NCBI GenBank assembly: GCA_033439295.1
Contig: JAVTLE010000015.1
Location: forward strand, 2,046,001-2,110,000
From: Deuterostichococcus epilithicus
Lineage: Eukaryota; Chlorophyta; Trebouxiophyceae; Prasiolales; Stichococcaceae
DNA length: 64,000 nucleotides
Reading direction: 5' to 3'
Shown here: positions 32,372 through 44,300 of the stretch, one piece after another
How positions within the stretch are numbered: the stretch's first letter is position 1
Layout: the number at the start of each line of letters is the position of its first letter
Notes under the pieces: generated by a model
What the model saw: the letters and a program-made list of their open reading frames with translations, nothing else
Database searches by the model: none
Told to the model about the DNA's origin: nothing
Translations under genes and position numbers: made by a program

Positions 32372-35300
32372 TCACTCCGCCGCGGGGTGGGCGCCAGCAT
32401 CGGCCTCGCGCTGAGCCAGGTTGACGAAAACTTGCTCCAGGGTGGTCTGCGACAGCGAGTACTCCTCGATGCCCAGCGCCTGCCGGTTCGCCTCAACCTG
32501 CAGCATGTGAAAATAACCCTTGAGATGCCCCATGTGAGATTTTCAATAGGATCTTGGGTACGATCCGATATGAGGTGCGTCACCGTCAGCCAGCCAGTGG
32601 GGTGTCCCAGCCGCAGCTGGGCTCAGCAGGTCTTTCGCTCGTCCGCGCGGCACACGAGCTGATGGCCACACCGTCAGGTTCCGATGCAGCGCGGACCACC
32701 CGGGGGGTGTGGGGGTGGGGGGGGTGCGGNGGCGCTTGGGCGTGACATGGCGAGAAGCCTGCGCCCCCTGTCAGCGCACCTGCTCGAACAGCGACGGCAG
32801 GTCCAGGCCCCGCTGCGGCAGCGCGAAGGACACGTGGTTGCCGCCCTTCTCGGTCACGCGCGCCCCCGGGGCCAGGCCCTCCACCAGGGCCGCCACGCCG
32901 TCGCGCTGCTCGGCGCGCACCCGCATGTCCAGGACGTACCTGCGGCGGCGCCGGCAGCGAGGTTGCTGCAATGCCAGAGTTGACCCAAGCACACGGCTGC
33001 CTTGAGGGCACGCCCCTGGAAGGCGGCGCTCCGAAAGGGAATGAGGGGACTCGAGTGCTACCGACCTACCATGCGCTGTGGCAAGCTGATCAGGTGGCAA
33101 GCTGATCTTGTTTAAGGTGGTCGAATGCAGAGGGTGTGCAACGGGTGGGGGAGCGGGTAGTGTCTTGTGTGGCTCCTTGATCCGTGTTTCAAGACGGGCA
33201 GTTGGGAAGCCAGTGTTGAGTAGTGCTGGGCTTACCCGGCGCCAAAGCGGTTCTTGAGGTGCTGCACAGTGCCGAGGCAGGCGAGGCGACCGCCGGTCAT
33301 GATGCCGATGCGCGTGCACAGCGCCTCGCATTCCTCCATGCTGTGGCTCGTCAGCAACACCGTGTGCCCTGTGTCATGGAGCAGCGGCGGCGGGCGTCAG
33401 TCACCAACTGCTGAGCTGGCAGCATGGCTCAGCAGCCGAAAATCTCGCCACCAGTAGCAACAGCGCTGGTGCACAATAGTGTGTATTTGAGATGGCAGGA
33501 GGCACCGTGTATGCAACTACGTGGCAGTTGAGGCACTTATCTGAGGCAGTTCCAAAGGACGCAATGGGGAATCGGCGGCTAGGCTGGGTCAGTAGGCGTA
33601 GGAAGAACTGAATTTGCCGCCGCACCTGCGGCGATGACCTGGTGCTGGAGAATGCCCCACAGGAAGTGACGAGCCGCCGGGTCCATGCCTGCATGCCAAT
33701 GAACGAACGATTGCAGATTCCATGACCCATCAGACACGCTCTCATCTCCCAGCAGGCAGTGCTCGTCGCCAGCACAGAGGCGGCGGCTGCAGCCAGCCTT
33801 ATTTCTGCAGCACCCCCAGGGCCGATGCGAACAGAAGGTTGCCAAGGTGCATCGTCCGTACCCGTGCTGGGCTCGTCCATGAGCACGACTGGCGGGCCGC
33901 CCATGAGCGCGACCGCCACCGCCAGCTTGCGCCGGTTGCCGCCCGAGTACGACTCGCACGTCCTGCGGCACAGGGTGTTGCCAAGGTGGTGTCACGACGA
34001 TGCAGCCAGCGCTCCAGCAGGATGCTGTGGAGCGGCCTGGCAGTCTGGCAGCCGGCCGCTGCCCACCCGGCACGAGCCAGTGGTCAGCCACCGGATGTTG
34101 AGCGCCCCCACAAGCTCAATGCAACTACGTGGGAGGTTGCCGACACTGATGAGCTGAACGAGTGCCGATGGAGCCTTGCAGAGTGCATCGGGAGCCCGGC
34201 AGCCGAGGAAGTCACAGCTCGCAGTGCACCTGTCAGCGAAGTCGGAGAGTCCCAGGCGGCGCAGCAGGCGGCCCGCGAGCCGCTCGATGCGGCCCGACGG
34301 CAGCCCCCGCAGCCGCGCATACATCCGCAGCACTTCTCGCCCTGCGCAGCACCAGCGGCGGCAGTGTGATCTGCGTTGGATGGGTTCTGTGGTGCGAGCT
34401 TTACATTGGCAGGTGCGAGGCAGAGCGCTGCTGTGGAGGGCTGCAGACAAAAAGCGAGCGGCCGTGGATATTAAATGATACGGTCAGGTGGGTGCAGGCG
34501 CTGTAATTGCGCAGGGTGCTCGCCGAAACGCCGTCATGGACATGAAGATGACACCAAGCGGCACCTGTCATCTGGCCGGGCAGGCCGTCGAACTGGGGGC
34601 AGTAGCCGGTGAGCTGCTGCGCGGAGTGCAGGTCCTGGTGCACGGAGCTGCCGCAGATGGAGGCCTCCCCCTCGTCCGCCCGCACCTCGCCTGCAGGGTT
34701 TTGAGAATGCGAATGAACGTGTTTCACGGGTGGCACGGCGAGCGCTGCGCACCGCCTGTGCACCGGGTTGCCGCCCCCGCGCATTGTGTGCCACGCAGCC
34801 TTGCCCACAACCGCTCCAGGGCCAAAAGGACCGCCAGGCCGGGCGAAGATGAACAGCAGGCGTCCATGTGCCGGACAGGGGAGATCGAGTCTTTCACTTC
34901 AGTTCTTCAGTTCTTCAGTTTCTTCAACAGCACGTGGAGGACCGCAACAGGTGCAGCGGGCTTCTCACCCGTAAGCACGCGGAAAGTGGTGGTCTTGCCG
35001 GCGCCGTTCAGCCCTGCATCGGCAGGCACAGCACCCTTTATTGACATGACTGGGACCCCTTGATGCGCAGGTCCTCGTGTTCCTCGCATCGGCACAGAGC
35101 TATGCAGCAGCCTGCTGGTGGGCCAGGAGGCTGCCGGGCAATCACCGCCAGAAACCCACCGAGCAGCCCGAAGCACTCGCCGCGCCCGATGCCGAGCCAC
35201 ACGCCGTCCACTGCGCGCAGCGGTGGGTGCCCGCGGCCGATGCGGTACCGCTTGACGATGCCGTTCAGCAGCACCTGCCAGCGCCCTGAGGGCCCGCCTA

Positions 35301-38300
35301 CAGTGCAGTGGAGTCGAGCGTCGGAAACGTGGCACCTCGACGCGACATGTCTTGAATGCACTCCTTGTCGCCTCATCTTTTCGCCTCACAGTGCACTGAT
35401 CAGGGGCGGGGCGGCTCCAGATCGGGGCGGCTGCTGCGCTCCATGCACTCCATGCTGTGTCGTTCTCATCCTGCATCGAGCCAGATTGCTGGAAACGAGT
35501 GGAGGGAGCTCGGACAAGAAACATGGCAACGGACCCGACTGTACCAGGCGACGCTCTGCGCCCACATCCTCATCCTCGCCCGGCCGCGCGCCGCCCCACT
35601 CCGCATCGTCTGCTGCGCCGCCGTCAGTCCCTGCACTGCTTCCCGCTGCCGCGCCGCTGCCTGGCACGGTGCCGCCCGCCGCCGCAGACTCCCCGCCTGA
35701 CAGCTGCTGGTAGTGGCCACCGCCGCCGCCGCGCCGCCGCATGCGAGCGCGCAGTTCCCGCAGCCGGTTCCGCGCCTGGTGCTGCAGCGTCGGCAGGATG
35801 CCGGCATCCACGATGAGCGTCAGCAGTAAGTACACTGCGCAACGCCGAAAGAAAGCTCCGCTCAGTAGGTGTGGTGCAGGTATGCACAGGAGAGTCTCAT
35901 GCATTGCTGCTACTGAGGCTGGATCAAGTGTTGGTGTGGGGGGCTGTGATGACCGTGGCTGCAAGCTAGCACCTGCTGGACAATGCAGGTTCCAGGCGAG
36001 TGTACGAATGTTCAGCGACCCAGAATGTCAAGACGCAGTGGCGACAGGAGTCATAGCACACCTGCGGCCTGAATGGCGAGGGCGGTGTACATCTTGCCGC
36101 TGACGTCCCATGTGAAGGGGTTGGTGTTCGGCAGGCCCTGGTCCTGGCGGTATGTCTGCAGTGCATTGGAGACGCATTCAGGCTGGGTGCTGCAGACAGG
36201 GCGGGGGCCAGCTGTGCGGGGTGATGCAGAAGGCTGCTAGCACGCATGGTGAGACGCCAAAAGCAGGGACGGATCTTGGGACGGCAACCACGTTCGATGC
36301 TGGATCTGCTCGTGCTCCTAGAGACTGAGCTGCTGGCGCGCCACTGTTTCTAACCCAGATCAAAAGTTGGTTTGCCCCCAAGTTGGGGTAACATGCTTCC
36401 CCTCAGGAACGTGTTGCGACACGGATCCTGGTGACTGGCCCCAGGCTTCAGAACAGGGTCGACAATTCACGGCAGCCACCTGGGAGATGTCGTACAGGCC
36501 GCGGGCGAGCACGAAGTGCGGGGATGCCGCGCGCAGGCAGTGCGAGGTCACCCGGTTGTACCAGTCCAGGGTGGCGTTGCGCACGAACAGGAAGATGGTG
36601 TCCATGATCCAGGTGGACAGGAACCCCAGGTAGCCCACCAGGAAGTAGAAGGTGTTGAGCACCTGCGGGCAGCAGGAAGCGGAGGACGTCTCAGCACTTG
36701 CACCTCGGGGCCGGCGGGGCGGCAGTGCCTCCGCAGGGGGTTCAGGTGCCTCTCCGCAGGGGGTCGGGGGAGCTTGCGAGACCGGCGGCGGCGTGTCACT
36801 GTGGCCATGTGCGGGTGCAATCCCGGGATGGGCTTGTGGCGCGCCCCTCGGGTGACGGGCGCGGGGGACGGTGGAGGGCATGCAGCGACCGCAGTCACAT
36901 ACACGCATCAGCCTGCGTGTTCGCATCGGCCAGCTGGGCGCACAGCAGAATCGAGATCGAGATCGAGCCCCACCTGCAGCGCGCGCATCTCGTCGGAGAA
37001 TGCAAAGCTGAACAGGTAGGTCAGCGGCAGCGCGGCGGCGCCGAAGGTGAGGAACAGCACCACCACGGCAGCCATGCGCACACCGCGGAACTGCGGCAGG
37101 TCGAAGCAGTAGAAGCAGACGATGATGCCTGCGTGGGAGGGAGCAGGGCGCCGTCAGAGGCCGAGGTCGCAGGGAGTGTGTGGGGTATATGCAGACCTGT
37201 GGAGCAGCGAGAATCGTCTCACTCGACCACGATCGGTACTGGTCGTTCAGAAATGAAACACCAGGCAAGCACGAGAAGGCGGTGAATTGATGGAAACGCT
37301 CACCTGCAACCGGGATCGTGAAGTTGAGTGCGTCCCACAGGTAGGTCGCCCCCCAGAATGCAGTCAGCGGCGCCCCCGACACCACCTGCAGCAGAAGATG
37401 CAGTGCCTTGTGCTGGCTGTGGGCTTTGGACGCTAGCTTGGCGCAAGTTCTGACTGCAGCGGTCGACTAGCATCAGACATTGCTGAGTCGCCTGTACCTG
37501 CAGCCGGCTGCAACTGCGCCGATACACCGGCCGGTCTGGAAGACGCTGTGTCCAGGCGAGAAGTGCACCCCGTGCACAGATGTCGAGCGAGGGATCAGCT
37601 TCCGCACCTGCACGTGCTTGGAGCGGCTCTCGGCCTCGCGCACGAGGAAGACCACGAAGGAGGCGCCCAGCACTGCCGACGCCATTGTCACGCACAGCAC
37701 CATCAGCAGGTCGCCTGCAGGGTGGCAACGAGGCTTGTTTTTGCAGAGGCAGGCGGACCATGCCCGCAAGGGAGACACTAATCTCGGCTGGTTTGAAGCG
37801 CTTCCTGAGGTTGGGGCGCGGCTTGGCACCCACCATAGCGTGGTCAATGCGAGTGCCAGCCTTCGGCATCTGCTGTTCGAATCAAACCCCGCTCACAATC
37901 CTGCTGCCAAATGCCAGCCCAATGTCACACGTCAGCCAAACCTCACCGATGCTTGGGAGGCCTGGAACGCTTAACAGCAATCAAAACCTGCGGCTGCTCA
38001 TAGAGATCTGCCCGCACCCGACATCTGCTCGACCTTGACGGCGTCCTCGTTGCGGACCGTCGGCAGCGGGTGGTTCACGGCGCGGATGGAGGCGTTGGCA
38101 TTGCCGGTGAACGCGCGCAGCAGCGCGGTGTTGGCCGCGTTGAGCGCTGCCGGCACGCCGTGTATCGCCGTCTGGTTGAGCAGCACCGTGTATGCCACCG
38201 TGCCCGGCGCCAGGCGGGGCCCGACCTGCGAGCGGCAGCACACGACAAAGATATTGGTTCCGTGGCATGTCCCCGTCGCGAGCACACAAGCACAGGTCCC

Positions 38301-41300
38301 AGACACCCGCTGCTCAGCTGGTGGAGCAGTGGTGTTCAGAGGTGCCCAGCGCATCGTCAGGCTCCCACTCTCACACGGGGACCGTATGAAGTTTGACCGT
38401 CTGTCCATACACTGTGGTCCGGCCTCAACTGCTAAAACCCCCTCGCGGTGCCAGGTCACTTAGTGATCTGCAGCTGCATACCAGGTGAGAGCCCAGAAAA
38501 GGAGTAAAAAGACAGCAACCCCCACCACACCTTGTGGTCGGGGATGGCATCCACGAACAGGGCGTCGTAGGTGTTGTTGCCGCTGAACCAGGCGTCCAGG
38601 AGGTACCCCTCCAGCGTGCCGCTCGCGTTGGCAAAGTAGGGCCGCGCAAAAAGCTCCGTCTCCCCCGTGTCGTACATGGAGATTTGCTGCGGCCAGAAAA
38701 GTTTCGATGTGTGCACACTTCCAAACGGCGCAGCGAAGCTGCCGTGCACAATGCTGCACCCAGCATCGGGCATGGAAGTTTGCTGCGGCCGCGAGAGCTG
38801 GCGAGCACCAGTGGCATTGGCGAAGTCGGAAAAGAGAATTGGAATGGCGTCCCAGGCTATCCGCTCGTGAAGCAGCGAGGTGAGCAACGTCACAGACACT
38901 GCTGATGAGAGGCGCACAGACGCCTTCCTGCACAGTCCACCACCTCAAAATCCCAGATCCAGGCTGCAAGCACCTGCTTGTGGTGCGCCGCACGGTCCAT
39001 CGGCGGGTCATGGTAGTTGGACTGCAGGGCGTGCAGGCCGACGGAGGCGGCGCGCGCCGCCGGCGACGCCGCGAGCGCCGTGGGGTTGCCGCGGAAGCAC
39101 TTGTCCCTGCGGCGGCGGTGCAAGCTTGCCGTCAGATGCAAGGCCCTCCTGCTCGCAGCTCGGCGCGGCTTCGGGAGACATTCTCTCAGGATGCGGCATG
39201 CGCTGGTACCACGTTGAAACCCAGAGACGGTTGAGTGATCCGAAGGCCTGTGCAGCGGCGAACGAGCCCGCGGCCGCGCGCACATGTTGATGGCGAGCGG
39301 CGGCTCGTCGGACGCGTTGACGTAGGCGCGGCCCGCCCAGAGGGCCACCAGTACCAGCGCGATGGGCACCGCCAGCTGGGTGACCACCGCCAGGCGGTCC
39401 CGCCGCGCGCAGGCGGCGCGCTTGACGAACAGCGCGCCGAAGCGGCGCCAGTACAACCGCGGGCCCGCCAGCAGGTCGCCTGCGCATGGGAGATGCAAGG
39501 TTTTACTGCTGTCGCAGATCGACATGCATGGGCTAGAAGACATGTGCGGGGAACAGAACCTGAGGTGTCTGTGATGGATCTCGGAAAGCTTAAGGAAGGG
39601 CCTGGGAAAGGCCTGAGGGGCAGCTGCAGTTCCCGACGCCCCACCTGACTGCTCCTCGAAGGCAGGGTCCGTCGCGACCGGCGGCAGCTCGCCGTCGCCG
39701 TCGGGCGGCGACGCCTGCCGCTGCTCTGCCTCATCCTCGCTGGATGCATCGCCATCCGCCACGTGCTCTGCCTCCACATCCTGCGCCGAGCATGTACCCT
39801 GACTAGCTGGACAGAGTGAGGACAGGTTTAAATCTTTGTAGGGTGCGAAAGGGTGCGAAGCAGAAGCACCCGCCTGCCATGCTGCACCTGGCCGGCATTG
39901 GATGCTGCACGATACAGCCTGCTGAGTCCACAGCTGGCTAGAGACACTGAGGACGAATCTGCTCTGCTGTCTTCAGGGGACATGGACACGATGGGGTGCT
40001 GCGCACCTCGGCCGCCTGACCGGGCGGGTGCGGTCGCTTCTGCGCCTCTGCAGCTTCTGCAGCCGCTCGGCGGGACACGTGCAGGAAGACCTGCATTGGC
40101 GGCAAGCAGAGTCGATGCGCTGGCTTTCGAGAAGATGAACAGATTCAGAAACACATGCCATACGACACGACACAACACGACACAAACACAGGGCTGCGCA
40201 GCTGGGACGAGGGCGGAAGGGCTCTGCCAACCAGCATACTCCAGCTGTGCCTTGCCGCGAATTGCAGCGGCCTGCTCTCAGAAGCAGCGCGGCCTCGGGT
40301 TGCGAGGACCTGGGGGAGCGAGGTTTCCCATTGGACTTTTTCGGCGCCTCACAGTTAGGGTTTTAGCAGCGCGGTGCCCCCTGCCGCACCTCCTCCATGG
40401 TGGTGATGGAGACGCCGTAGGAGCGGACGCCCAGCGCCGCCTTCTGCGCATCCACATCCCGCAGCAGCGCCGGGAATCTGCGTCGCGCAGGGTTTTGGCC
40501 TCATTGATGCACACCCAGACGCGCCATCAGGTCACTGAGCCGCGTTCAGCTGGCCGCATCACTGGCCGCCACTTTTGGTCCCACAAGCAGCCGAGCCGCA
40601 CACGCTCAGGGCTGTGCAGGACATGCCAGCACTGCCTGAGGCAGCAGCCATACAGGTTGAGGCAGCCTGTTCAGGCCGCTGGATGGTTGGTTGTTGCCGT
40701 GGCACAGGTAGGAGGATGCGCACTTGGCAGAGTCGCGCTTGGGCAGGCGGTATGCGATCTCGCCGCCCGCGCAGCTCAGCAGCTCCGTCTCTGGCACGTG
40801 CCGCCTCAACAGCGCGTCCAACTGCCACACACAAAGCAGGTTGAACTTCGAGCTCAGCGGCGGCAAAGCGATGCACTATAGAAGGACCGAAATCAAAAGG
40901 CACTTCTAGAAGATGTCAAGCTCATCAGACAATCAAGCTTTCATAATTCCCTGCAGCTCCAGCAAAGGCTGGAACTCTCTGCATTCGTTCTGTTCACCTC
41001 GACTTCCTGCCCAGACGCCTCTGGCAGCGCGACGCCGCTGCTGGCGTGCAAACCGCCGCTGGACGGCGCGTCTTTGACGATTGTGAGCGTGTAGCCGATG
41101 CCGTACTGCGTTTTCAGATCCAGCGAGGAGCCCAGCGCCGCAAGGCGGCCGTCCGCCATGATTGCGATGCGGTCGCACAGCACATCCGCCTGCGCCGCAA
41201 TACGCCGGGCGGATGGACCACGAGAATATGTTCACAACATCACAGTTCGATCCAAGGGAGGACCCTGGTTCCCAAAATGACCTCCTATTCATCCTATTGC

Positions 41301-44300
41301 CCAGCCGCGATACAGGAGCCCGTTGCAGAGAGTTTCCGGCGCCAGGTTGCTTGAATCGGAGGACCAGATGGCTGTGGCAAACAGCAGGTGGCGCTACATG
41401 ATGGTCCGGCGACAGAGCTCGCACCTCCTCCATGCTGTGGGTCGTCAGCACGATTGCTCGGTCCTGCCGGTGCCGCTTGATGATCTCCCACGTCAGCCTG
41501 CACCAGAGCGCACACGACATGACATTGCGTAGCATCGTGGAGCTGCAGCAGCGCACACCATTCATCTCTAAAAGAACGGCGCAACAGGGTTGCTTGTGAT
41601 TCACCAAATGAAAACGTGTTGCCGGGCCAGGTAATGCAGTGCAGGTGTGTGACGAGCATGTGTAGAGAGGCCGACTCTGGATTTAGAGCAGTTTCCGCTC
41701 GACAGCAACCAGAACACGAGATGCTCATCGAGCGCGCCTGCGGGAGTAGGGGTCCATGCCGGAGGTAGGCTCGTCCAGGAACACGACGGCAGGGCTGCCC
41801 AGGAAGGCAATAGCGACGCTGAGCTTGCGGCGCTGGCCGCCCGATAGGTCGCCCGCCAGCGTGTCAAGCTTGTCTCCCAGCCCTATAGCAAACCATCGAT
41901 GTGTCGATCCAATCCTGAGGGTGAGCCTCTTCGTGACAGTTCACGAGTCTTCGCTTCTGCAACAATATTGGAGTCGTCAAGGAATCAGTCTGTGATGGCG
42001 AGAACGACTGAACAGCACCCCGATGCAGTGAGGTAGGCACACAGGAGCAAGATCGCACCGACATTCGTGGCAGCGGACGCCGCGATCTGCTTCATGTCGG
42101 AGCTCGTGTACCCCTTGATGGCCGCATACAGCTCCAGGTGCTCCGCCACCTGATGGAAAGGGAAATTGCACTTTTAGTTTCTGTCCTGCGAATGGCAAAA
42201 CATACTGCAGGCAGGCGGCGCATTCGGTTTGTCGAGTCCGTCGCTGTTCCCCGCAGGCTGTATTGAGGGGTTGCCGGTCGGAGGGCAAGCACGCTGGTCG
42301 CTGGCATATACCAAGCTCGAAGGCTGGCTGCTGCTGCGATCACTGGGTACACAATTTTTGCAATCCAAAAGTTGCAAGGAGAGCGCACACCGAGATGTCG
42401 GGCCACAGGATGTCGAACTGGGGGCAGACGCCCAGGTTCTGGCGAATGGTGCCCATGTGGTCACGGATGGACATGCCATTGATGATGGCGTCGCCGCTGG
42501 TGGGCGCGATCATGCCTTCGGGTTGCAGATTGATTCAACTTTATGCTGTGTTTCGTCTGCTGAGCCTGTGCTTGAGGATCAGACATGCAGCCACGCCTGC
42601 GCCAGCTTTCCAGTCTGCATCAGTCTGCGAACATGCTGCACCACCCGGGTGCTGGATAAGCCTCCAGCCTGAACCCGGCATGCCCACAAGCAGGTCGTGC
42701 CTGTGAGGATGCTGATGGTGGTGGTCTTGCCGGCGCCGTTGTGGCCTAGCAGGCCGGTGATGTTGCCGCGATAGATCTCCAGGTCCAGCCCATCCACCGC
42801 CTGCAAGGGCACGTTCTTCCAGCTGAACTTTGGATCGCTTGCTTGCCATACCAGCTAAGTCTGATGTGTGATTTATTCAGCTGCCTACACCAGATCAGGC
42901 AGAGATGATGATTTATTCAGACAGATTCAGAGCCATCACCCACCCCCAACCCAGAGGGTGCTCTGCGAGAATGCAACCATCTGTGAGATCCCCAGGAGGG
43001 GAGCGCTACCTGCTTGGCGGTGCCATCGGCGGCGGCGTAGGTCTTGCGAAGGTCGGATATGGCGACGGCAATGCCCTTTCCGTGATCTGAGGACGCTGAC
43101 AGCAGGTGCGCCAGCAGCTTCTCGTCGGATGCGGCCGCGCGGCGGGAGCGCCAGTAGGACGGCAGCAGGAAGAAGTGCGGCGGCAGCTTCTGCTGCCCCA
43201 CTTCCGATGGCACCACCTGGGGCAGTTGAACATCATCAAGCCTGATTGATGTTAAGATGCATGCGTTGCAAGCATGGATGGGGCATGAATTGCCAGACAC
43301 CGGAAATACTCAGCTGGTGACATCACAGCTGAGGGGGCAGCTACCGCATTCACGGAGGCCAGACATACCCACGGGTAGCGAAATGTATGCCAATATGCCT
43401 GACCTGATCCAGGTATACGGTCAGCAGTGCGTAGATGAAGATGTCTGCAGCGACGACCAGGAACACGCCGCGACCCGAGAAGGGAAAGTCCGGCGTGATG
43501 GACTGTCCCAGCGCGCCCCACGTCAGCCCCTGCTGCGCCACCTGTTGCCGACACGAGATGCCAAGGGTGACACCGTCGACCCTGCAGCTAATGCTTCTAG
43601 GCAATCAAAGGTCCCCGGCTGCTGCCACGACGAATGCGTCTCGACACCAAACCTCGGGCAAACAGTGTGTGTCTGTGATTACGGTGCAGACCAGAGTTCA
43701 ACCTGAGTCCACAGGGCGGCTGACACACAGTCGGCGACTACAGCGTGTATCCCACCTCCATCTTGAGCAGCACGCTGGCGAACAGCGAGATGGAGGACGG
43801 CGGCAGCAGGCACGCCAGCGTCCAGCTGACGCCGCCGTACGGCACCAGGTACGGCATCAAGTACCTGCCAAGCGACACACAACATAATGCCTGCACCGTC
43901 GGGCCCTAGGGCGCGAGCCGTTCCAACAGCCTGTTGCGGCAGCAGCAGCAGTTGCAGGAGCAGCACAGGCGCGCCACTCGCTCAGCTGGCTGGATCTGAC
44001 TTCTTCTTTGGCGATCTTCGACCGCTGACCAACATGCAGTCGTCTGCTGCCTTCGACCCCTCACAGAAACGGCCACAAAGCACACCTGGTCATGGACACA
44101 GCGCACAGCACAGCAGTGGAGGGTCTGGCGATGAAGACTTGGGGGACAGCGCCGATGACATACATTCAGAATGAACTCGGACATACGTTCGGAAGAAACT
44201 CAGACATGAGCCTGAAACACACCCGGGGATCATGGAGACCGCGTACAACACGGCCGTCGAGGTGCCAGCGATGCGGGACTTGGAGAACAGCGTCGACAGC

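Noticed and set aside
36360-37385. A 341-codon minus-strand frame as a separate membrane-protein gene
   Set aside because: It contains real ABCA transmembrane exons read through introns; those peptides belong to the second ABCA membrane domain.
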